DNA from: Bacteroidetes bacterium SW_11_45_7
GTDB lineage: Bacteria > Bacteroidota > Bacteroidia > Chitinophagales > SW-11-45-7
Reading direction: 5' to 3'
Length of the DNA stretch: 14,840 bases
Assembly (NCBI GenBank): GCA_003022985.1
Contig: PXTV01000018.1
Coordinates: 1-14,840, forward strand
Shown: piece after piece, positions 1 through 6,743 of the stretch
How positions within the stretch are numbered: the first letter of the stretch is position 1
Layout of the letters: every line of letters begins with the position of its first letter
Translations under genes and position numbers: made by a program
Notes under the pieces: model-generated
Told to the model about the DNA's origin: nothing
Database searches by the model: none
The model's input: the letters and a program-made list of their open reading frames with translations, nothing else

Positions 1-1394
1 CGATAGACAAAATCGTTATTAATTCGATCTGTAAGAACCGGTGATTGCTCCTTTAATCGCCCGTAATTGAGGAGCAGAAACGCACTTCTAAGGTTTTGCC
101 ACATATTATCCTTGCATTGGCGGATAATTTCATTGGAGGGTGGCCAGAAACCCAAAGAACCAATTTCAGGCGTCATGGAAAGGATTTTGTTTTTCACGGT
201 TTGCTGCCCGTACATCCAGTCGTCAGAGCCACCATTGATTACATAACCCACAGTTTCATCACCCGTGCCGTATAGATAGTTATTGTCCTTGGTTATATGG
301 TTGGCATAGTTGCGGAATGTAGAGGAGTCGGCTGTTTTGAAAGACCCTTGGTACCCCCAGGGATAGATCATTAAATTGCTGTAGGTGTGATAATTCAGGG
401 CAATCCGGAAGTCGTGGTTGATCGTAAATTGACGCATGATCTGTGTTTCCGGCTCTGAAAAAGCCGAATCACCCCTGTAGACTTGTGTGCTGGGATCGGG
501 CGAGGAGCCGTTATTATCGTACCCCCATTCATAACCGTAATTCCTGTTCAGGTCCACACCGAATGTGCCGTCCCCATTATCGCGCCTGTTTTTGCGCCAC
601 ATCCCACCACCGTTGGGATCGGTTTGTTGGTTGTAGATATAACCATCCGGGTTAACACAGGGCACAAAGTACATTTCAGTATTGTCTACCAGGTATTGGA
701 TGGCCGGGTCATCCGCATAGTTTTCCAGTAGATAGTACATGAAATAAATCAGGTTGGAAAGCGAAGCGGGTTCACGCGCATGATGAAGCCCTGTGTAGAG
801 GATTTCCGGCTCGTTTTGATCGATGCCGGGTTGATCGGAGATCTTCAAATAGTAGATTGAATGGCCATTGTGGGTTGTATCGTTAGAGATGGGTAAGCGT
901 GTAGTTATAAGCCCCGGATAATTGGCAGCCATTGAATCCAAATGGTTGAGCATTTCCTGGTAAGTGAAAAAGCCACCCATTGATCCTAATGAAAAACCAG
1001 CCGGCACAGGGTAGGGTTGTTGATAACCGCACTTATCATTGAGCTGTTGCTTCCTTTTTTGGCGTTTTGAATTGGCGTTACTGTTGCGGTTTCTTTTTTT
1101 GTAAAATTCCTGCACATCCTCGATCAAAATGTTATAGCGATAACCGGCCGTATCGATTTTACGAATCGTTCGTTCCGAATAATCCGAAATAATGAATACG
1201 CCCTTTTTGACCTGTCCATGATCAACGGGGATACCCAGGCTACCCAAATCGCGAATGGTCTTATCACCAAAAAAGATTTTTACTCTGGAATAGGTTGTTG
1301 TATTACTGATCTGTGCATTGGTTGATAAAAAACCTGTCATGAAGAAGATCAAAAAACCGGCAATTGGGAGGAGAATGGGGTGAGGTCTATCCAT
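1..1394 (-). CDS. Secreted M14-family zinc carboxypeptidase, C-terminal end missing at window edge
   Basis: Predicted extracytoplasmic metallocarboxypeptidase that removes C-terminal residues from peptides. The frame reads from an ATG at 1394 to the left edge without a stop, giving 464 residues. Residues 1-27 form a signal peptide (hydrophobic core LLPIAGFLIFFMTGFL). Residues about 30-95 look like a small N-terminal prodomain, followed by a basic stretch (about 99-116). The catalytic domain starts near 143. Visible M14 residues are the zinc pair H205 and E208 in HHARE, MWRKNRR at 265-271, DLNRNY at 281-286 (N283/R284, carboxylate binding), the third zinc ligand H336 in NYHTYSN, a Tyr at 384 before NGGSDDW (position of the substrate Tyr), and the general base E410 in MTPEIGS. 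All catalytic positions appear present. What follows residue 464 is outside the window; in Bacteroidota it is often a beta-rich domain and a secretion tail, which cannot be checked here. No Shine-Dalgarno is visible. Confidence 0.93.
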   Translation of the reverse strand, partial: MDRPHPILLPIAGFLIFFMTGFLSTNAQISNTTTYSRVKIFFGDKTIRDLGSLGIPVDHGQVKKGVFIISDYSERTIRKIDTAGYRYNILIEDVQEFYKKRNRNSNANSKRQKRKQQLNDKCGYQQPYPVPAGFSLGSMGGFFTYQEMLNHLDSMAANYPGLITTRLPISNDTTHNGHSIYYLKISDQPGIDQNEPEILYTGLHHAREPASLSNLIYFMYYLLENYADDPAIQYLVDNTEMYFVPCVNPDGYIYNQQTDPNGGGMWRKNRRDNGDGTFGVDLNRNYGYEWGYDNNGSSPDPSTQVYRGDSAFSEPETQIMRQFTINHDFRIALNYHTYSNLMIYPWGYQGSFKTADSSTFRNYANHITKDNNYLYGTGDETVGYVINGGSDDWMYGQQTVKNKILSMTPEIGSLGFWPPSNEIIRQCKDNMWQNLRSAFLLLNYGRLKEQSPVLTDRINNDFVY

Positions 1395-1548
1395 CGTGAA
1401 TTGTGTTGTGAAGTAAATGCCTGTGAAGTTGTAAAATGGTCAACCAGTCGTGATGGTTTTAAGCTGCAGATTGTGTAATCATTCATGAGGTTGTAAACGT
1501 GTTTCGTCAATTTGTTTAGAGATATGCTACAGTCAAAAGGAGGTACTT

Positions 1549-2775
1549 TTAAATATTGGAGGCAAATAGTAAATCCATATCCGTATAATGAATACCGAAC
1601 TTTTCACCAAGATACTGGTTGGTGAGCCGTCCTTTGTAAATATAAACACCATGACGCGTTGCTTGATCAAATTGGAGCAGGCGTTCAAACCCGCCAATGT
1701 TACTTGCTTTGATCAGAATATTTGAAAGGATATTGCTAATGGCATAGGAAGCTGTTCGGGAGACGCGGGATGGTATGTTAGGAACACCGTAATGAATAAT
1801 GTCGTTATAGGTAAAGGTGGGATGATCGTGCGTTGTTACTTCCGAGGTTTCAAAACAACCCCCTTGGTCAATACTTACATCCATCACAATAGAGCCTTTC
1901 TTCATTCCATTGATCATCTCTTCAGTTACAACCAATGGACTCCGTCCAAATTCGGAGTGTATTGCCCCAATGACCACATCAGCATCGCGCATTTCTTCCT
2001 TTAATAGTTCGGGGTAGATGAAGGATGTGTGGAGACGGCTGCTGATGTGGTTTTGCAGCCGCATCAACTTGTAGACGTTATTATCGAAAAGGCGCACTTC
2101 AGCACCTAATCCAAGGGCTGCTCTTGTTGCTGACTCGCCCACCATGCCGGCACCTAATATTAACACTTTAACAGGGGGCACACCTGAAATGCCCCCGAAC
2201 AAAATGCCTTTACTGTCCTTATTGCCGCTGAGAAGTTCAGCGGCTTGAAGGATCACGGCACTTCCGGCTATTTCACTCATCGAGCGGACAAAAGGGAACG
2301 TGTTCCCATCGTCTTTGATATACTCAAAAGCCAGTGCACTAATACGCTTTTGCATGAGGGACTTCACACATTGGCCGGTTAGAGTTGGCAAATGAATGGG
2401 GGAGATGAGTGTTTGATGGGAATGAAGATTATCCAGTTCATTCATGTTGGGAGGTGTAACCTGGATAATGATATTGGCCTCAAACACTTTTTCGCGGTTG
2501 GCAACAACTTCGGCACCAGCTTCTTCATAAGCTGCATCTGTAAAATGGCTTCCTTCACCGGCCCTGGATTCAATGATAATGCGGTGGCCGTTATTGATCA
2601 AAATACTAACGGTTTCAGGGGTTAGCGGAACCCTTTTTTCCTGGAATGCCTTTTCCTTGGGAATGCCTATGAACAGTTTGTTTGGCTTTTGCTGAACCTC
2701 AGCCGGCTCTTCCTCGGGATAGAGGGCAAATTCAGAAGCGATTTTCGTCTGTTTAGGTTGGTCTTTCTCCGCCAT
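1549..2775 (-). CDS. Alanine dehydrogenase-like NAD(P)-binding protein (AlaDH/PNT family)
   Basis: A 408-residue member of the alanine dehydrogenase / transhydrogenase-alpha family. Residues 1-33 are an acidic extension before the usual start (KLFIGIPKE). The N-terminal domain has EKRVPLTP at 46-53 (R48 matches the pyruvate-binding Arg15 of AlaDH). The Rossmann loop is GAGMVGESATR near 208-218. SIDQGGCFE near 301-309 gives the conserved Asp D303, and H128 in PIHLP matches catalytic His96. The catalytic Lys75 position, 21 residues before that His, is Thr107 (context QVTPP instead of KVKEP), so alanine deamination should not be assumed. The start lies inside the end of the upstream tsaE gene (23-nt overlap), which suggests translational coupling. 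In many Bacteroidota TsaE and this protein are neighbours. Its true reaction is uncertain; it could be a divergent amino acid dehydrogenase or a regulatory NAD-binding protein. Confidence 0.9.
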   Translation of the reverse strand: MAEKDQPKQTKIASEFALYPEEEPAEVQQKPNKLFIGIPKEKAFQEKRVPLTPETVSILINNGHRIIIESRAGEGSHFTDAAYEEAGAEVVANREKVFEANIIIQVTPPNMNELDNLHSHQTLISPIHLPTLTGQCVKSLMQKRISALAFEYIKDDGNTFPFVRSMSEIAGSAVILQAAELLSGNKDSKGILFGGISGVPPVKVLILGAGMVGESATRAALGLGAEVRLFDNNVYKLMRLQNHISSRLHTSFIYPELLKEEMRDADVVIGAIHSEFGRSPLVVTEEMINGMKKGSIVMDVSIDQGGCFETSEVTTHDHPTFTYNDIIHYGVPNIPSRVSRTASYAISNILSNILIKASNIGGFERLLQFDQATRHGVYIYKGRLTNQYLGEKFGIHYTDMDLLFASNI

Positions 2776-3214
2776 TCGTTATTTTGATTTTTCTTTTGTT
2801 ATCCGCTACTTGTGTTAATTCCACCCATATAGTTTCGGGGGGAAGAAGGTCCTGTATTATCTGCGGCCACTCGATGAAACAGAAATCGTTATTGTCGAGG
2901 TATTCCTCTATACCTACATCCAATGCCTCTTCCATGCTCGTTAGCCGGTAGAGGTCAATATGCCAGATTTTGCTGAGTGATTGTTGGTGAACATCCTCTA
3001 TTGCGTATTGATTCATAATGGCAAAAGTTGGGCTGGTAGCATGTTCCGAACTTCCCAAAGCTTGACAAAGAGCTTGTATAAGGGTCGTTTTGCCTGCCCC
3101 CATCTCCCCTAAAAATGCAACTTTTTTCCTGCTTTGACAAATGGGAGCTAATTCATTGGCTATCGATTGGATATGGGAAAGCTCGTATGTACGTTCAACC
3201 AATTGCTCGGTCAT
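2753..3214 (-). CDS. tsaE: tRNA threonylcarbamoyladenosine biosynthesis ATPase TsaE
   Basis: Cytoplasmic P-loop ATPase that works with TsaB and TsaD to put threonylcarbamoyl on A37 of ANN-reading tRNAs (t6A). The 153 residues match the usual family length. The Walker A is GEMGAGKT at 36-43, followed by the family motif SPTF at 61-64, HIDLYRL at 85-91 and FIEWP at 113-117, all typical of TsaE. The ATG at 3214 gives the canonical N-terminus and no Shine-Dalgarno is seen. The last 23 nt overlap the start of the alanine dehydrogenase-like gene in another frame, so the two are almost certainly co-transcribed. A candidate -7 promoter element lies about 55-60 nt upstream. Its TsaB and TsaD partners are not in this window. 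Confidence 0.96.
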   Translation of the reverse strand: MTEQLVERTYELSHIQSIANELAPICQSRKKVAFLGEMGAGKTTLIQALCQALGSSEHATSPTFAIMNQYAIEDVHQQSLSKIWHIDLYRLTSMEEALDVGIEEYLDNNDFCFIEWPQIIQDLLPPETIWVELTQVADNKRKIKITNGGERPT

Positions 3215-3268
3215 TGGGTGGCGTTGAATGAGAAGCTAACGTTTTTAGTCATCTTAGTTCACTATATA

Positions 3269-3276
3269 CAAAAGTA
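3269..3276 (-). promoter_or_regulatory. Candidate Bacteroidota -7 promoter element for tsaE
   Basis: On the minus strand this reads TACTTTTG, an exact match to the Bacteroidota -7 consensus TAnnTTTG. It would start transcription about 50 nt before the tsaE ATG. A TTTG that could act as the -33 box lies at 3303-3306, but its spacing of 26 nt is longer than usual, so only the -7 match is persuasive. Confidence 0.45.
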
Positions 3277-3344
3277 GCATTTATGGCGATTGTTTTAAGC
3301 AGCAAAAAAATGTTGCACTGTAACGACTCAGTCTCAGTAAAATA

Positions 3345-3562
3345 GCCACTCCCGAATTTCTAAGGATTTCCAAACAAAAATGACTTAGTACATCGGGAGT
3401 CACTCCCGATGGAAATCATCGGTAGACACTTCCGATTCTAAAATCGGGAGAAATAGAGTAAGGTTTGTACCTTATATTCCCTATACTATTTCAATTCGAT
3501 GGCGTGTTGTTCTTTCTTTGAAATCGTCTTGGTGTCTACCGATGTCAAGCATCGGGAGTGGC
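3345..3562. repeat. Nested inverted-repeat element built from ATCGGGAG/CTCCCGA motifs
   Basis: The ends are an 11-bp perfect inverted repeat, GCCACTCCCGA (3345-3355) and TCGGGAGTGGC (3552-3562). Inside is a second perfect 13-bp pair, CATCGGTAGACAC (3417-3429) and GTGTCTACCGATG (3532-3544). A 21-bp near-perfect palindrome with 10-bp arms and a single central base lies at 3391-3411. Two small hairpins follow, CCGATT/AATCGG (3432-3447) and AAGGT/ACCTT (3460-3473). The motif CGGGAG or its complement occurs five times. The middle has no clear ORF. The order A-palindrome-C-...-C'-A' would let the whole segment fold on itself. It may be a MITE-like or REP-like element, or a structured transcript; I cannot name a known family. 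Confidence 0.7.
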
Positions 3563-4018
3563 AAAACTGCTTATCATTGATGAGGAAGTAAAAACGAATA
3601 GAGTGATTGGTTACGTTGCACTTGAACCTTGAATTCAGTCACCCTTTCTAACTATTGGACTTAAGAAAGTACTATCAGGCATTGAATGCCTGTGCTCGCT
3701 TTTTGGTCGATACCTAATTGCACAATGCTTCCCGGTCTTTCTTCCGCAACTTAGCAACAACAACTGATAAGAATGGTATTTTAAGTATCCAAAAGAATCT
3801 TTACGAATTGGCTCATAGTTCCTATATTGTTCAAGTCAGTTTTAAAAATAGAATTCCTGAAGATTGCTTTTCTTAACCACTTTGCTACCAATGTATTGAG
3901 TAACTTGTAACTTTTTATGCGCGAAAACTTGTGAGTAATTTGTCAAGTTTTCTGTCATTTGCACAAGGTGAGTTGCTTTCTATCATCTGTACATGTAAAA
4001 TCTTAAAATAATAGCGTT
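3563..4018. other. Non-coding stretch upstream of the acyltransferase fusion
   Basis: About 455 bp, AT-rich, with no ORF I can recognise on either strand. It contains one perfect hairpin, CAGGCAT/ATGCCTG with a 3-nt loop (3676-3692). A minus-strand open stretch of about 60 codons around 3650-3840 has no start codon and no family resemblance, so I do not call it a gene. The promoter for the fusion gene should lie at the right end; TAATTTG near 3937-3943 is one base short of the TAnnTTTG spacing, so no promoter is called. Confidence 0.5.
3676..3692. repeat. Short perfect hairpin (7-bp arms, 3-nt loop)
   Basis: CAGGCAT (3676-3682) and ATGCCTG (3686-3692) are perfect complements around the loop TGA. 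No T-tract follows on either strand, so it is not an obvious intrinsic terminator. Confidence 0.5.
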
Positions 4019-4132
4019 ATCTCAACAGTAACAAAACAAAAGAAACAAAAGATAGCTCATCCGGAGCAACGGGTTTATCCTCCCATTATTCCTGACATTA
4101 AGGAATGGCCTATCTATAAACTGCGGAGGGAT
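4019..4132 (+). other. Probable uncalled N-terminal extension of the acyltransferase fusion, starting at ATC
   Basis: The frame of the fusion gene stays open for 38 codons before its first ATG. It encodes a basic N-terminus followed by IAHPEQRVYPPIIPDIKEW, which looks like real coding sequence and flows into the acyltransferase. There is no ATG, GTG or TTG in this stretch before the upstream stop (TAA near 4004). ATC at 4019-4021 sits exactly where an ATG would give a natural start. It is either a rare non-canonical start, a mutated start, or a base error. Confidence 0.55.
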
Positions 4133-6646
4133 ATGGATGACTTCCTCCGTGAAGTAGTTGATACGTCACAAAGAGCCATTTTGAATAGGGTACAGGATGA
4201 GGGACTTGGTAATGAATTGGCGCGTACATTGTACCAGGAACGCATCCGTTTAACGGAAAAGCCCTGGCGAGCAGACCCAAAAGATGAGAAGCCATTCTGG
4301 AACAACATTAAGCAAGAGCTCCTTAATAACGGCCTATTGAGTAATGGTGGTACGGGCAATGAACAAAAGGAAAGGGAGCTTTTGCAGAAGATCATGTGGC
4401 GCTATGCCCGCGAAATTGCCGGTTATTTTGATCCGTCCACTTACAGGTTTGCCAAACGAGCAGTTCCTTTCATCTTTGGCCGTCTTTTAAATGCCGCCCT
4501 TGCACAGGGATTTAAGGGCAAATGGAGCGACACTTATGCCATACGGGATAAAATTCGTCTTACAGGTAATATCGAGCATATCCGTGAGCTCGCAAAAGAT
4601 CATACCATCGTGTTAGTCCCAACGCATTCCAGTAATCTGGATTCTATTCTTATGGGCTGGGTCATCAAGGAGATGGGATTGCCAGCCTTTCTTTACGGTG
4701 CTGGCCTCAATCTCTTTGGCATTCGTATTCTTGCTTATTTTATGAACCGCCTTGGCGCCTATAAAGTAGACAGGCGCAAAAAGAATCCTATTTATTTTGA
4801 AATCCTTAAAAACTACTCGTCTCTTGCTATTCACAGGGGCTGTCATAGCTTATTCTTTCCGGGTGGTACCCGTTCTCGATCCGGGCAGATCGAAAAAACG
4901 CTCAAGCTCGGGTTGCTCGGTAGTGCCCTTGATGGCCAGCTCTATAATTTCCGGCAAGCTAAAGGGCGTGATTTCCGGAAAGTTATTGTAGTACCTGCGG
5001 TTATTAATTACCATTTTACCCTTGAGGCGCCAAGTTTAATCGATAGCTACCTCAAACAAACAGGCCAGGAACGTTACATCATTGAAAATGATGAATACTC
5101 CACCTCCTACAAGATATCCAAGTTCTTGTTCAAGTTTTTTACAGCCGATACGGACTTATCAGTATCATTTGGCTCTTGTATGGATTTGCTGGGGAACGAA
5201 GTAGATGGGCAAGGGGTTAGCCATTCCCGCTCAGGCCGCGAAATCGACTTCAGGGATTATTTCGTAACACGCGGTGAATATAAAGCAGACAAACAGCGGG
5301 ATCGTGAATATATCAACATGTTAGGCGAACGCATTGTGGAGCAATACTATCAGATTCATGAAGTCTTTTCCAGCTATGTAGTGGCATTTACCGGTTTTGA
5401 ATTGCTGCAACGGAAGTTCAAGCGGCTCGATTTGTACCAACTACTGCGCCTTCCCGAAGAGGACCGCCACATACCTTATACAGAATTTGCCGAAACCGTG
5501 GAGCGCCTTGTGCAACATCTCAGGGATATGCGTGATCGTAATGAAATCCGTTTGGCCCCGCACATGGAAACGGATGTGGAAGAAATTATAGAACATGGGT
5601 TGAACAATGTAGGCCTTTATAACGCCAATTGCCCATTGGTAAAAGATCACAATGGCGATTTGACGAGCGAGGATATGAATCTTCTCTATTACTATCACAA
5701 TCGTTTGATGGGCTATGGAGCAGCCAAAATCAATAACCCTGACAGTGAAGTCACGAGCATTCCTGAGAATATATCAGCTACTAATTCCATGGAAAAGGTC
5801 GCTACCGAGTGTACACTCCTCTTTCCTTCAGTTCCATCTGCCCATTTTCGTGACATGATGCGGGAATTAGCACCTCACGTTTCCCCTTCTCATATTATTA
5901 TTCACGGCACAAAAGGCTTCGACATCTCCCGGGTCCGTGATGAACAGGGTAACGCACCAAGAAAGCTCAGCCGCGAGACCATTCGTACCATGAGTGAAGT
6001 TATTCGTGAAGAGAGCTTGGTTGTGCGTATCGGTTGTGTGGCCGGCCCCAATATAGCCGGGGAGCTCAAGCAAGGCCAGCCGGCTGCCACTGTTATTGCA
6101 AGCCGTTTTAACGAGGTAGTTAACGAGGGGATTTACGCCCTGCGCAGCTCTTATTTTCAGGTGTATGCAAGTAATGACATTATTGGTGTTGAATTGGCCA
6201 GTTCTTTAAAAAATGTCATTGCTATAGCGGCAGGTGCATTGGAAGGCCTGGGGCTTGGCGTTAATGCCAAGGCGCTTCTCATTTCCCGGGGCATGGCCGA
6301 AATGACGCGTATTGGTGCTGCACTTGGGGGTGATAAACACGCATTTTTAGGGCTTGCGGGTATTGGCGATTTAATTGCAACTTGCTCAAGTCCGCACAGC
6401 CGCAATTTTAAAGTCGGGCATCAATTAGCTCATGGAAAGTCGCTACAAGATATTCTCAATCCTATGGAAGAAGTTGCCGAGGGTGTTGAAACCGTACGCA
6501 TCACCAAGAAACTTGTCGATCAATACCGTGTTCGCGCGCCCATCGTCCAAACCGTTTATCGTGTTGTAGAAAATAAAATGACGGTCAATGAAGGGCTTCA
6601 ATACTTGATGAGCTATCCGTTTGAGATTGATGTGGACTTTATCTAA
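4133..6646 (+). CDS. PlsB-type glycerol-3-phosphate acyltransferase fused to a GpsA-type glycerol-3-phosphate dehydrogenase lacking its Rossmann start
   Basis: The N-terminal part (residues 1 to about 528, counted from the ATG) resembles membrane-associated PlsB acyltransferases, which put the first acyl chain on glycerol-3-phosphate. It has the catalytic HX4D (H165 SSNL D170), FFPGGTRSRSG at 241-251 (motif III, with Gly where Glu is usual) and a PlsB-like end, NLLYYYHNRLMGYG near 516-529. From about 531 the sequence is GpsA-like: IPENISATNSMEK, HGTKGFD (K594), AGPNIAGEL (637-645), SLKNVIAIAAG (catalytic K693), GIGDLIATCSSPHSRN (D746, R757/N758). The first roughly 65 residues of GpsA, with the GxGxxG NAD(P)H loop, are absent, so reductase activity is doubtful. 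The frame continues upstream of the ATG with protein-like sequence (IAHPEQRVYPPIIPDIKEW) to an ATC at 4019 that would give MSTVTKQKKQK; the real start is probably there, giving about 875 residues. The two activities are consecutive lipid-synthesis steps, which fits a fusion. Confidence 0.9.
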   Translation: MDDFLREVVDTSQRAILNRVQDEGLGNELARTLYQERIRLTEKPWRADPKDEKPFWNNIKQELLNNGLLSNGGTGNEQKERELLQKIMWRYAREIAGYFDPSTYRFAKRAVPFIFGRLLNAALAQGFKGKWSDTYAIRDKIRLTGNIEHIRELAKDHTIVLVPTHSSNLDSILMGWVIKEMGLPAFLYGAGLNLFGIRILAYFMNRLGAYKVDRRKKNPIYFEILKNYSSLAIHRGCHSLFFPGGTRSRSGQIEKTLKLGLLGSALDGQLYNFRQAKGRDFRKVIVVPAVINYHFTLEAPSLIDSYLKQTGQERYIIENDEYSTSYKISKFLFKFFTADTDLSVSFGSCMDLLGNEVDGQGVSHSRSGREIDFRDYFVTRGEYKADKQRDREYINMLGERIVEQYYQIHEVFSSYVVAFTGFELLQRKFKRLDLYQLLRLPEEDRHIPYTEFAETVERLVQHLRDMRDRNEIRLAPHMETDVEEIIEHGLNNVGLYNANCPLVKDHNGDLTSEDMNLLYYYHNRLMGYGAAKINNPDSEVTSIPENISATNSMEKVATECTLLFPSVPSAHFRDMMRELAPHVSPSHIIIHGTKGFDISRVRDEQGNAPRKLSRETIRTMSEVIREESLVVRIGCVAGPNIAGELKQGQPAATVIASRFNEVVNEGIYALRSSYFQVYASNDIIGVELASSLKNVIAIAAGALEGLGLGVNAKALLISRGMAEMTRIGAALGGDKHAFLGLAGIGDLIATCSSPHSRNFKVGHQLAHGKSLQDILNPMEEVAEGVETVRITKKLVDQYRVRAPIVQTVYRVVENKMTVNEGLQYLMSYPFEIDVDFI

Positions 6647-6728
6647 ATCTCACCTATGCACAAAAGAGGTTGCCATTCATCTCAACAAACTTGGTGCAAT
6701 TGATGTTAAAACGCTACACGATTTCTAA
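6630..6728 (+). CDS. Possible 32-residue small ORF between the lipid gene and ubiD-like gene
   Basis: An ATG overlapping the last 17 nt of the fusion gene opens a 32-codon frame ending at a TAA 15 nt before the next gene. The peptide starts MWTLSKSHLCTKEVAIHLNK and reads like ordinary protein rather than junk. It is in the same frame as the downstream UbiD gene. It resembles no family I know; it could be a translational-coupling leader, a decayed fragment, or chance. Confidence 0.2.
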   Translation: MWTLSKSHLCTKEVAIHLNKLGAIDVKTLHDF

Positions 6729-6743
6729 CGCCAATTCACGATA

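Noticed and set aside
443..731. Plus-strand ORFs opposite the carboxypeptidase
   Set aside because: They are shadows of the M14 gene, whose minus-strand frame carries all catalytic motifs across this stretch.
3345..3562. CRISPR array or phage attachment site
   Set aside because: The repeats are inverted and nested, not direct with regular spacers, and no cas gene, integrase or tRNA is nearby.
3650..3840. Minus-strand open stretch (about 60 codons) possibly from a transposase
   Set aside because: It has no start codon, no DDE or other recognisable motif and is bounded by stops on both sides; a mobile-element remnant cannot be supported.
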